A stretch of 64,000 bases of DNA, taken from NCBI RefSeq assembly GCF_000264905.1, contig NW_006763149.1:62001-126000 (forward strand), given 5' to 3'. The notes under the pieces are model-generated. The model was not told the origin of the DNA and made no database searches. It was given only the letters and a program-made list of their open reading frames with translations. Within the stretch, counting starts at the first letter, position 1. The number at the start of each line of letters is the position of its first letter. Made by a program: the position numbers and the translations under genes. This DNA is from Stereum hirsutum FP-91666 SS1 (lineage: Eukaryota > Basidiomycota > Agaricomycetes > Russulales > Stereaceae). Shown piece by piece: positions 33,158 to 44,700 of this stretch.

Positions 33158-34727
33158 TTGATCGACGCATATGAAGGGTTGCAGTGCTCAGGATTTTCGC
33201 TTGTTACTCTCGGAAACGTTGTCACTGCCAGTGTGGCCTACGTTCTTTCCTCTGACTGTCAATCGCAACTGCCCGTACGCGAAGCTTTCAGCATCGTTCA
33301 TTTCCTCAAGATGACTCGCAAATTCCTCAACGTTCAGCGTTGGTGCGTTCTTACCCTAGAGCCTTACAGAGACGAGCAAGGTTATGCCCGGAGCTCGTCA
33401 GGAGTGGAAGGTGCACATGTCATTCCAGCCTCCATCTCAGCCCAAGAGGTATGTACCTTTTCTGTTCTACTTCACGTGTGACTTCTCATGCATCTCGTTT
33501 GCGTAAACAGAGGGCCAAACTAGAACGCATAGTCGGAGTGGATCCAGGAAAGCTCATGCTGGAGAACCCTTTGAATATCATTCCGCGTAAGTCCCTACTG
33601 CCGACACCCGTTAAGGCTCGTCACTGACAATGTGTCTTGTTTCACAGTGCGTGGCGATTGGCATATGGGCTACGATGGGGGTCAATGGATTCTCCTTCCG
33701 CACCATCCAGTGCTATTGGCCATAGCGGAGGGGTTTGCGAAAGGCAACAATCCGATTCGTTGGGGTGATAGAGTACGTTCCTCGAAGCCCATCAGTGAAT
33801 GCGCGCCATTAACATTGACGATCCTATTTACAGCAATGCACGAATCTTAATTTCGAGCTGCATCACTATCAATTTGTTCCTTTCGGCCAGCGCGCGAAAA
33901 GTGTGCCTCTCTTTCGTCGCAAGTTCGAGGACCCCGCGCTCTACGATCGTCTCGTAGAGGATGATTGTGACATTTTTTCGCCACCGGATTTCGACCAGTA
34001 TCCTGTCATACGTTCGACTGCGCATCCCTACGCCATCATCTGGAAGGCTGTGTACGAATTCGGCGAACGAGAGCTGGTCGACCTTCACCCGTCGCATATT
34101 ACATCTATGATGACTGCCCAGGGCATCGTCGCTCTATGGAAATCTCGGTTCAAGCAGCCTCTGCCAACTCTTCCTCAACCTGGCTCGGGTCCTGACGCCG
34201 ATGGTCAACACCGCTCTCCGGCGCCTTCAACTGGCAGTAGGCGGTGGAGTCGTGGCAAACGAGATGACCATGGTCAAGAACACTCAACCCCAACGGGACA
34301 CCCTTCCTCTGAAGAGCCGGCCGGCCAGGACTCGGAGTGGCTGGCTGATACACCATCAGATATCGCATCGTCTCACTATGACTTCACTCCTCCTCCGCTT
34401 CCTGATCGGGAGGTCTGGATCGATGAAAAGTCTGTTGATGAGCAAGAACACAGACCTTCGAGCCTGGCAGCTTACTCTCCACCCGACGTCGATGCATGGC
34501 GAAAGGTATCTCAAGATTCACCCGTTCATGTGATCATTAACCGTGAATCGTCCCCCTTCGTGTACAACGACGCCACGCCTCTTGTTGGGCAGACCGAAGA
34601 TTATCAAGAGAAAGCGGCGACACCTCCTGCCGGCGACTGGACTGAGTGGTCTCCCGAGTATCTTCGCCGCATTGGGCAAGACGGCGTCAGGCAACTTTTA
34701 GAGGAATATGCCATGCACCAGGATTGA
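33158..34727 (+). CDS. HNH-nuclease-like (HNH_2-type) protein with disordered C-terminus
   Basis: Exons 33158-33448, 33511-33586, 33648-33772 and 33834-34727 join in phase. The start is uncertain: 33158 and 33311 (MTRKFLNVQRWCV) are both in frame. The core reads SGVEGAHVIPASIS, then ENPLNIIP, then LRGDWHMGYDGGQWILLP. This is the AH-x-P, N and DxH-x3-D spacing of HNH_2 domains, which are widespread in fungal genomes mostly as proteins of unknown role. A second conserved-looking block includes ELHHYQFVPFG and HPYAIIWKAVYEFG. The last ~170 residues are Ser/Pro/Asp-rich and disordered, ending in a short helix (YLRRIGQDGVRQLLEEYA). Whether it cuts DNA is not known. Confidence 0.65.
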
Positions 34728-35353
34728 CTCCATCGCTTAGTGTACCTTTGACTCTCACTCGAACCTCTCCTTTAGCCGTCAACTGTCTTTTGTATATATT
34801 GTGGCGTTCTTGTACTAACAAGTTTCTGAATACAATTCGTAGCCTGGATTTTCCACCTTTGTCCTGGTGCCACCGGGGCGTCATTGGACCACGCCTCTAC
34901 ATCAGCCTCGGGCTGTATTAAAAAAGGAGAGATAGGCGCAAAAAATGAGAAATGCTTTCAAAGCGCGAGGAAGATGATGACTCGGATGTGGCCCCAGTAT
35001 GGGAACAGGCTTGGCTTCGTCGGCTGCACAGATAACGACGTCAATAGTCTTGGCTCTACAACTCATCCGCTTACTCTCATCTTCAATGCTGCTCAGTGTC
35101 ACTCTGCTTTGCGTTCCCTTCAGTTGCTGCGTCTCAGTGAGCGTTCAAGATAATAATGGCTGCTCAAGAAGCAGCATCAGACGTTTCGAATCTTATGTCT
35201 GTCCCACGCGGACAGGAGCGACTCGGAACTGTTCTAATTCTGGACGCAGGGCGTGCTGCTTATAAACGCTCGCCGACTTCGTTGAAGCTCTCACCATCTT
35301 CGCTCCTGCTGGCTTTCCCCGTGTGATAAGTAAACACGCAATTGGTTGATCGC
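34728..35353. other. Intergenic region
   Basis: 3' flank of the HNH-like gene and promoter of the membrane protein gene. No coding feature is recognised. Confidence 0.5.
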
Positions 35354-36955
35354 ATGTTCATTTGGTCAAGTGGGCTTCTCTGTTCGACTCTTGTTCTACT
35401 GCTTTGTGGACATGTTGCAGCGGACCAGAATGAGACAGACACAACGTGCGTCGTTCTCCCATATATATCTTCGAGGATTGCTGACAGACAGGTCAACTTC
35501 GGCGGTATTGGTCAGTGACATTATATTGAGCTACAGGCCATCGTTGTCGTACTCCCTTCCCCTCCAAGTTCTCCTGTTCACCATCATTTGTACAATTATT
35601 CTCGTGTTATGTGTTCATTTGGCTTTCACATCGTCCACCCACTGGAGCCTTTCTCCTTCATCATTTTCCCTCCAGTTATCGGCTTCTGTGTTCTTTCTAT
35701 CGACACATGGCGCCATACTCATCATGGTGCTGAAGATTGCGAGCCGGCAAACGTTAAAGTGGCCGTATATGTTCTCTTGGGTTGCTGTGGAAATACCTCC
35801 CCAGATACCACCAGTGTGGTCAAGGGCGCGAGTCATCACTTGGTGTGTCGCCAGAACGATTAGCTCAGCCCTCGTGCAGGTCAGCGTCAAGTTTCGATTT
35901 CGATTTCTGCATTACATACTTATACACCAGTTGTAGGCATCGCATGTGCATTTATTAACCCTGCTCTATCCTTCGCGCTTCGAATCCCTTCTGCTACACT
36001 GCACGCTCGGTTAGTCGCTCTCGAGTTATGTCTAGACAGTCAGTCATCTGAATGAAATCAAGGCCCGCTCGTTGTGGTGTGCGCCGTCACTCAATTTTTA
36101 CCTTTAATCCCACCTGCGCACCCGGACTATATTCACGTCACATACGCCATTCGGATGACCTGCACCGCCTCTCTCGCAATCCTCTTTTCGTCACTGCTGC
36201 TTGTCTGGTCTACACCCTTCTTCAATTCTTCTCCACCCGAGGATGACGTTGTGCCGACGTCTACACCATCTACAAAGCCACATCCACCCGTATCCTCTGC
36301 TGTTTCTTCACCACACTCAAAACCGCTGCATCCCCTTGCTCACCTCTTTCTCAGTTCGACCCCTCTGCCGCGAGCACGCTCCCTAACCAAGCTCTTCTCC
36401 TCGCGAGCTTGGTCTCGGCACTCTGGCACCCTAACACTCGCACTCTCAACGCTCTCACTCTCTCTCTTCAACATTATTCTCTCCCTTGCTTGTCTTGTCC
36501 ATGCCGCTCACCCAACAGCCATCAGGGGCTCAACTATCGTGAACGATGAGGGTGGTCTGACTGTGACGATGGTCAGGGAGGCGCCGTGGCAGTTGGCGAT
36601 GATCTGGGCGATCACACTTTGGCAGAGTTATCTGGGATGGTGGTGGTGGATCTGTGCAGGCGGGGATGTGGACGGAAGCGGAAGTGATGGGAGGGAGCAG
36701 AAGGAAAGGAATATTGGGCTCGGAGGCATACAAGGCGCGAAGGTGCAACTTGGCAAGTTGGGAAGGAGAATAAGGAGGAGGAAAGATGTAGGAAAGGCGA
36801 AAGCCGTGGTGAACAAGGAAATGGCTGGAGAGGAACAAACATACCGGGAAGCGATGTTGGACAGCCCGAAGATACTGGCCGCTGGGAGCACCTTTATACC
36901 TTCACCATCGCGCACCTCCAATCCTGCCTCGTCGACAGCACCTATGGGGAAATGA
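35354..36955 (+). CDS. Polytopic membrane protein with signal peptide, conserved in fungi
   Basis: Exons 35354-35445, 35492-35879, 35937-36009 and 36063-36955 join in phase to give about 480 residues. A signal peptide (MFIWSSGLLCSTLVLLLCGH) is followed by a short luminal segment with an Asn-Glu-Thr site. About six or seven hydrophobic segments follow, for example LPLQVLLFTIICTIILVLCV, LQLSASVFFLSTHGAILI, LGPLVVVCAVTQFLPL, CTASLAILFSSLLLVW, LALSTLSLSLFNIILSLACL and WQLAMIWAITLWQSYLGWWW. The block order and the WQSYLGWWWW ending resemble a conserved family of uncharacterised fungal integral membrane proteins. The Ser/Pro-rich cytosolic loop and the basic tail (LGRRIRRRKDVGK) are variable. No substrate or enzyme motif was seen. 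Confidence 0.72.
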
Positions 36956-37041
36956 TTGGGTGGTTTGAGCCAAGAGCTTGAGTCATCGGAAGGTGCGGGA
37001 GCCTGAGCGTACTCCCTCTCTCCGTCTGTGGAACGATCGTG

Positions 37042-37063
37042 CATCGGAGTATAGTATGGATAC
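37042..37063. repeat. 22-bp direct repeat, first copy
   Basis: Identical to 37133-37154, 91 bases away. A reversed, imperfect relative (ATACTATGCCGA) lies just after the second copy. Confidence 0.85.
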
Positions 37064-37132
37064 CTGTGTCGAGAAACTTACAGAAGTTTCGCCTTTCCGG
37101 GTCCTTCCGCACCCGTCGATATTATGGATCGA

Positions 37133-37154
37133 CATCGGAGTATAGTATGGATAC
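37133..37154. repeat. 22-bp direct repeat, second copy
   Basis: Exact second copy of 37042-37063 in the same orientation. Confidence 0.85.
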
Positions 37155-37641
37155 TCTAATCTTCGTCGAGGAACGAATACTATGCCGATCGCACATCGGC
37201 GTTTGATGATCAGTGTACACCTATTTGTTGTCCGCTTTCGAGCTTTGATGTTTCTAGCTGTTGTATCCGTACTTTATACCTCCTCCAAATTCAAACGGGG
37301 GTAGAACCATACATAGGAGACGTCTGTCTCGGACATCGTCATCAGCCCGAAAGTCTATACTCATGAGACGAGTCTGCACCTCGGGGGCCACATTTGCCAC
37401 AGCTCGAAGCAAAGGCGGGTGCCACACGTTCAGATAGGGGCTCAACGCTCCAATTGCAAGTCACGCTCTTCCTCGATACCAAAGGTTTCACACTCCTCCA
37501 TGTATGTATCTTACTCATTCATCTTCCTGACCATGTTTGTAAGTAGCAGGTAACATGCTACGAAGATAGATCAGACAGTATCTCAGATGACGACATGTGA
37601 ACAAGTTCCGTCGCAATGAGCTTGCGGGAGGCCGTCTCGCA

Positions 37642-37650
37642 TATATAAAG
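37642..37650 (+). promoter_or_regulatory. TATA box of the GST gene
   Basis: TATATAAAG about 60-70 bases upstream of the ATG at 37711. Confidence 0.6.
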
Positions 37651-37710
37651 CCATCCGGGCACCTTGTATCCTCTCCATAAAGCTCCAACATCACTCTCTT
37701 GGTCCTGATA

Positions 37711-38670
37711 ATGTCTCGAGTCCCCGACGCTCAGATTTTCCCTCATGCCACTGGAAACGCGGCGAAGACCGTTGAACAGCATAGCGCACCTCAGGACCTA
37801 GTTTTCTGGGCTGGATGGGTATGTTCACATGGGTGTTACGTCTCCGAGTGTTTTTAGGCTGACGTCGCTCAGTTCTGCCCTTATGTTCAACGGAGTTGGA
37901 TCGTTCTCGAGGAGAAGGGTATCCCGTATCAGTACAAAGAAGTGAACCCCTACAACAAAGAGAAGCACTTCCTTGGTATTTGACAATCTTTCAACATTCA
38001 TTGAAGAGCATCACTTAGTTCTACTCTTCATACGTAGACATCAACCCCAAGGGCCTCGTCCCTGCGCTGGAATTCAAGGGACAACCCCTATACGAGTCCC
38101 TCATCATCAACGAATTCCTTGAGGATAACTATCCCACACACGGCAAACACCTCCTTCCAGATGACACTTTCGCCCGCGCGCAAGCTCGCCTGTGGATTGA
38201 TCACATCAACAAAGTCATCGTCCCCGCCTACATGCGCCTCATCCAGTCACAGCCATCTTCCGAGCCCGAGAAAGTACAGGCGGCATTGGAAGAGCTGATC
38301 AAGGGACAGAAGACTCTGGCAGAAAAGGTGAAGGGACCCTATTTCTTTGGCGATGAGTGGAGCTTGGTGGATGCGGCGTTGGCACCGTGGATGACTAGGG
38401 ACTATGTGGTAAGGGAACACAGGGGTTATGAGAGAAGCTTGGCGGGGGAGAAGTGGGAGAAATACGCGGAGGCGCTGGAGACGAGAGACAGTGTTGTGAA
38501 GACATGCAGTGTGGGTGTCGTTGTCGCATATAACTCAGGCTGGCTGTTGCTGACCCTGGCGATGAATACAGGAGCGTCAATATCTGAACGAGATCTATGG
38601 AAGATACTTGCGCAACGAGGCGCAGAGTGAGGCTGCAAAGGCGATTAGGGCGGGTAGGGCCATTCCTTGA
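37711..38670 (+). CDS. Glutathione S-transferase, omega-like
   Basis: Exons 37711-37818, 37873-37975, 38038-38510 and 38572-38670 join in phase to give about 260 residues. The thioredoxin-fold N-terminal domain has the catalytic cysteine in FCPYVQRSWIVLEEKGI and the glutathione-binding turn PKGLVPALEF, followed by YESLIINEFLED. The all-helical C-terminal domain shows ARLWIDHINKVIVPAY and GPYFFGDEWSLVDAALAPW. A Cys rather than Ser/Tyr active site places it with the omega-type transferases, which in wood-decay fungi reduce or deglutathionylate phenolic and other small compounds. The nucleophile Cys sits immediately after the first intron. The gene is convergent with DML1. Confidence 0.88.
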
Positions 38671-38975
38671 GCGGAGCTCTACAATTGTATTCATACCAAA
38701 TTCTCTTGTATTCTTCAAAATCGCCTCATGTATATGTATACACTCTCCACTCAAGAATTACACGGAAAATCAACGAGCACAAGCAGAGGTGTTCATCCTC
38801 ACAGGGAGAGCGGATGATATTGTGGCCCCTTAGAGTAAGGATATGAAGTACTGTGGCCCAAGTTTGAAAAGCTTGCAAGCACCACGGGGCTTGTTTTGCG
38901 GGATACATTTGTGGTCATCCCCTCCTCATACTATGGCCGTGCATTTTTACTTCTCACCACTGAAACGTACACCAT
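38671..38975. other. Short convergent intergenic region
   Basis: 3' flanks of the GST gene and of the DML1-like gene; nothing else is seen. Confidence 0.5.
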
Positions 38976-41250
38976 TCAGTCTTCGTCGATCATATCTTCT
39001 TCCCATTGCTTCCCTCTCTCCTCGTCCTCACCTAGTTCACTCTCCTCCCCGCCTTCTCTAACCCCAAACCCATCCGCAAGCACCCACATCTCATCCCTCA
39101 ACTCCTTCACCTCATCCCCGTCGATCGCATCACCTGCACCCACCGCCTCCCAATCCACCTTCCTCTTCACGCATTTGTCTAGGAATGTCGCGTAGTTCGA
39201 GAATAGGGCAGGGAGGCCGCTGGGGCTGAGAGTGAAGGACGATAGGAGGGAGATCGAAGTGGGTAGCGGTCGGGGAGTAGATGGTGTGGCGGCGAGGATT
39301 CCGCGCTTGGATGTGGTTAGGGAGGAAGGAGAGAAGATGGAGGGATATGAGGAGGGGAGAGGGTAGGTTGTAGCGGTGAAGAGGCTGCAAGTGAATAGCA
39401 TATGAGGCCTGGTACGAAAAAGCGAAGAGGAAAGGAGACGGACCTAGAGATTGATGATGGTAGTTCGAAATCCGAATATTTTTTCTTGCCCTGTTCAGAC
39501 GCCCCTCGTATGATATCCCATCGGTATATCGGCACCACAACGTCATCCTGCATCAAAAAGAATTCACATGAGGACTTGGAGGCTAGGAAGCCGTACATTA
39601 ACACAGGAGAGTCAACGAACCTCTTGCATATTGAAGCCCGAGAAATTCATCATCCCTCTCCTCAGTGCTTCGTCCGACGCAAAAGCATTTGACGTCAAAG
39701 GTAAAAGACCGTTCAGTTCCGCGAACGGTGTGTTGCCATCATAGTTGACCTTGGTGCACAGATCGGTGAGGGATACGAGCTCGCCTTTTATTCTACCACC
39801 ATCGGAGGTTAGTCACGGGTGGAAAGATGAAGAAAGTCGAAAGGATCGTGGGAGACGAACCGGAGAGGTAATGTGGCGGTCTCGAGGTGAGCGGACAGGA
39901 TGGCTGAAGTTTCGTATGCGCTCCGTGACTTTTGTCGATCGTGTCAGCTTCAATCTCTGATCGATATATGAATTCGAGCTTTCAAAGAACTCACATCGAA
40001 GTTGAGTTGTTCAGACCATGACCCCGTACGCCACAAGTCCGGATTTTGCAGTGGTACATTCATCGTCGAGAGTTCGTTGAGGCTACGAAGGCATAGTACA
40101 TCATTGACTGCGTTTCGAATTCCTATATACTGCAGATATATTTTCCGACATAGATTAATGAACGACGGTAGATGAAGTAGAGGCTGCGTACATCGTCGAC
40201 GTCGATGTGGCCCGGTCGAGCGTTGGAAAGAATAGGGAATGTGAGAGTTGATGGCTTGGTTCCATATTCGTCTCGGAAGGCGGACAGCAGTGAAGATGTA
40301 AAGGATCCAAAAGCTGAGACTTCGGTGGTTAAGTGAAGGCCCTGCAAGGGATGACCGAACTGTTAGGCATGCTCTACAACCTGTCATAGATATAAACTTA
40401 CCTGGAGAGCGTCGCATTCCTCCACAAATTGCCTGAACGGCTCTTCCATCAAAGAAGTATCCTGCGAGAGCTGGGTCAGTTATAAACTCGGCACTCCAAA
40501 TGTTATAAGCACACACTGCGTTGAATCGGTCGAATGTCTGCTTCCCGAGACTCCAGTTCCCATCTACGTTCTCCCAGTCTGCCACGTCGGGCAAAGCCTG
40601 GATGGTCCGTGGATGGTAATAAAGGCGGTTATAATCCGACCAGTACCTTAAATCAGTGCTCCTCAGAGGTTCTGCTACTTTCTCGGAGGATGGATCCTGA
40701 TCGTCAGTCTGTGGCGCAGGGGTAGGATCTTCTCCGGCTGCAAGACGAGCCTGGTAAGAGCTCGGTTCAATGGGTGGTTGACGGAACTCGGAGACCTCTC
40801 CAGTCCTATCGTTCCTAATGGTCAGATCACGCACTTCGACGAAAAAGATTACGATCTACCATAAGGATTCGGCGTCTTCGTCTTCGGCATATAAAGCATT
40901 CGTGCGTCGCAGGGCACCAAAATTGGCTACGACAGTCGGGAACACGACATGATTACATTGGATGTTAGGTGAAGATAATCTAAAACATACCTTTGCGGTC
41001 AAAGAGGAGTAGCCGTGGGCAGAATGTTTCCTCTCCCTACAGGCTTGCATTCATCAAGTCAGGATACAAGGTGGTGCTGTGCTGCCAAGAGACGCACGCG
41101 CGGCGACAGTCCTTGTCTGAAGGAGATATCGTTCAAGGTGACAACGGGTTCGTCTTCATCGTAGGTAAAATACTCTTGCTGGGTATTCCAGAAGTGGGTA
41201 CCGATATGGTTGGAGAGATTCCCTGCCTGAATGTAGAGAATTTCCCTCAT
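38976..41250 (-). CDS. DML1: DML1/Misato family tubulin-like protein
   Basis: The first exons are 41250-41098, 41036-40991, 40926-40860 and one starting at 40814, all in phase; further exons continue to the stop at 38976. The N-terminal Misato segment is clear: MREILYIQAGNLSNHIGTHF, WNTQQEYFTYDEDEP, LNDISFRQGL, then GEETFCPRLLLFDRKANFGA. The middle shows RYWSDYNRLYYHPRTIQ, TFDRFNA, FVEECDALQGLHL and TLTFPILSN. The protein is related to tubulin and to the N-terminal domain of myosin, and is needed in yeast for partitioning of mitochondrial DNA and mitochondrial morphology. The C-terminal exons (LLSSFTLSPSGLPALF) end in an acidic tail. Exon borders in 39400-40400 were not all resolved. Confidence 0.87.
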
Positions 41251-41712
41251 GTATATTTTTGTTTTCGATAAGGCTTTAGAAAGACGAGTTTAGCGTCCTC
41301 TAGGTTATGCGGATAGAATCGATGGAGGTCTTAGTCTGAGGCGGCAAAGTTGGAGAGCAAGGATGGAGCGGACGGCGCCACAACCGGCCGTAGGAATAAT
41401 GATGCACACGTTGTGGCGAGGCGAGGGAGCCGACACGGCGCCAAGGCTCTCGGAGGTGCAACCCTTATGAACGCAATGTTCGCTCTGATACTCTGCCCGC
41501 CTTCTCCCTCCAACCACTACATTGCTACTCTTCAACCTCAAATAATTCTTTCCTAGGCTCCTTTTCACTCTATTTATCTTGCTGGCCGCACATAATAGAT
41601 CGCTTGGCTGACCCAACTCGACGAAGTACTGGCATCTCTTTGGACCACCCACATTTCGACGTTTTCTCGCTGTACAACAACCTAATAATCTTGTATAATC
41701 AAGTCTATTGTA
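41251..41712. promoter_or_regulatory. Divergent promoter region
   Basis: It separates DML1 (minus) from the large alpha/beta-hydrolase gene (plus). Short frames on both strands mirror each other and are not called. Confidence 0.5.
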
Positions 41713-44700
41713 ATGCCGAACTCGTTGACACGTCAAGCTGGTCTGAAGCTTGGCCCTATCTTCCTCGATACACTTGTGAAGCATTACTTTGAAAGGATGC
41801 GGAAGGACAATGCATCGAAAACAAACATACAGCTCAGGCAGGATGAATTGCTTTACGATGAGACGTTCGTTATCGTCAAGGTGCGCGACGTTCGCTATGC
41901 CGCGTCACCGTGCTTCTCCTACCCCGATAGGCAGGTAGAGGGGTATCATAATAGTGTCTAATTGGTCCCTCTCGTTCACAGAAATTCCTTGACGCCTCAA
42001 CCAAGTACGTGGTCTATCCAGTTATTTGGATTTCTGCTGACCTCGCGCTGGCATACTCTGCATCATATCTAGACATACAGTCGAAGAACTACAGGCTTTC
42101 TCCAACACCCGCACACCCTCGCCTCCATGGGTCCATTCAATTCGTCTAGTCATCCCCATGTCATGTTGTGATGAAGCAGCCACTTATCTCATCGAGGCCT
42201 TTGGCGGTGAAGAGGTCATGAAGCAGACCGTCGGCGGCACTAAATGGTGGCAGGTTCGCGGTATCAAAGGGTGCGTCATGTGTTCCCATCCCTGCTCCTA
42301 CCACCACGCTGACTCTTCCCCATCACATGGTGATATTCCTTCGCTTTCTGGTCCTGGCTTAGTGTGGATGCTGAATGGTTAACAGCAAAGAAAGATTGGC
42401 AAGAGGCCAAACGACGAGCCAAAGAGCAGCAGGAACCGCACAAGCAGGGACTGAAGAAGAATAGAAGTCTGAGCATCCGTCTCAATGGAAAGCCTAAGGC
42501 TGCGGAACCTGTGGTACCGGAGGTGTTGGACGGTGATAACAATGTGGGTGGTGAGGTTCCGAGAGCGAAGAAGGAAGGAAGCCAGGATGACGATGATGAG
42601 CCGAATGGAACGTACCAACCGGAGATGGACGAAATGCGGTGTATCCTGTATTCGCATGGAGGTATGTATTCTTCATACTTCTCCCACTCCTCTACCTAAT
42701 GTGGTCTCATGAGTGCTGGCTGACGGTCTATAACTACTTGTCACACTACAGGTGGCTACTATTTCGGCAGCATTGACCAGGAAAGGTAAGCGGGTATCTA
42801 CATAAACCATCACAACTTGACGTACTCATCCTATCGTATTCCACTAGGTACAGTATCCAGCGTTATGCACGAAAGATACATGGCCGTGTCCTCGGTCAGT
42901 AGTCATCAGTCTCCAACCTGTTCCCCTAAGCTGACTGGCCAACAGCCGTCAACTATCGTCTCTCGCCACAATACCCTTTCCCCTGTGCCATCCAAGACCT
43001 CATAGCCGCATGTATGTCTCTTTCAACACCTCTCACGCATTGCTCTGCTCAATCTCCTGACTTCGTCGTGTGCCACACCCTTGCCCCACAGATCTTTTCC
43101 TCATTCGTCCGCCACCGGATGCTTCTCATAGACCCGTCAAACCAGAACATATCGTCATAGCAGGAGATTCTGCCGGTGGCGGCCTCTCTCTTGCGCTTCT
43201 CCAGGTTCTGCGAGACTCCGGCCTACCATTGCCAGCGGGCGCTGTGTTGATCTCTCCTTGGTGTGATTTCACCCATTCATTCCCAAGCATATTTACAAAC
43301 ACAGACACCGTATGTATATCTTCCAGCTATAATCTCCAAAGAATATTGCGGCACTAACATATAATTGGTTTTGCGTGGCACGATCAGGACGTCATCCCAG
43401 CCACCGGCCTCTCCCTTCACAAACCCTCTGCCCTCTGGCCACCACCCTCAGATGACCTGACTACGCACGTCCGTGACCGTCTCCACCGTGCCGTCCATAC
43501 TGTTCTCCATCGTTCTCGCAAACCGTTCCACCCCTCCTCACCTTCCTCCGTCAATTTTACTCATCCATCAGTTATGTCCGGAGCCATGCTCGGGCCTCCA
43601 CAACAATCGACAGAATCGACGGGCCGTACGCTACCCACAAAGGACGGACCCATGGACGTGGGCAGCACCGCGTCACTACCAATGCCTAATCGCGTGACTA
43701 GTGAAGGCCCTGGTGCCCATCATGAAGGCCGTAGTGGGATGAAAGATGAACTGATTTGGCTAGACACAGTCGACGGGAAGAGGATCGAGATCACCCAACA
43801 AATTCAGCTTTATGCCCCGAACTCGGTGTTGAGGCATCCGCTTGTCAGCCCGTGCTTGAGTTATTTGGGAGGTTTGTGCCCGTTGTTCTTCATAGCGAGC
43901 GATAGAGAGGTGTTGAGAGACGAGGTGATCTTCGCGTAAGTATCTGCCTTTTGACACCGTCTACTCGTCTGCTGAACCATGAATGTGCATGGGACAGTGC
44001 ACATAAAGCAGCGTACCCGGATAAATATCCGATCAGGGAAGAAGTGAGGGCGATGTATCCCGCCCTGAAGGGTATCGAGTCTCGATACGGACCCTCTTCT
44101 GTACATTTACAGGTCTACGACGGTTCGTCCTCCCTGTGCGACTGATAGCACCCCATTCAACCATTCAACGCATTGACTTCTCACCACAGATGCAGCACAC
44201 GTTCTTCCTGTCCTCTTTTCCTTCACTACTCCCGCTAAGTACTGCTACCGCGCCATCGCGTCTTTCTGCAAGCACGTCACCAAGATGACCCCCGCGTCAA
44301 CTATCCCCTTCCTTGACGAACCTGTGTCCGTACCCGATCTTCACTCCGGGGATCCGATTCCTGTATCATCATCTCCTGGGGAGCTTACGCCAGCGGATGG
44401 AAGGAGTGTAGTTGCCGTTCCTGCGCCGGAGGGTAATAACGGAAAGGACACGAAGCAGGCATCGTTGGGCGTCAGTGGGGCCCAGTCAATGGGGGCTTCG
44501 AGGTCCAGCCTCGCATCTGCCTCGACGTCTGGTGCAGCCTTTGTATCAGACGGTAACAATTTCGCACTCCCGAATTCACGAGACGACAGTCTAGAGATTC
44601 AAGTTCGCTCGGCACCCATATCGAACCTTCGAGCGCCGTGGAACGGCGAACATATCAAACCACCCGTACCTTCTGTACCTTCGACACCACCTTCGCAGAG

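Larger units (their letters stand above)
36956..37710. other. Intergenic region with a 22-bp direct repeat
   Basis: No gene is recognised. It contains the direct repeats at 37042 and 37133 and the TATA box of the GST gene near 37642. Confidence 0.5.

Noticed and set aside
35971..36000. A TTCGAATCC sequence resembling the B box of a tRNA gene
   Set aside because: It lies within a coding exon of the membrane protein (YPSRFESLL), and no tRNA cloverleaf can be drawn around it.
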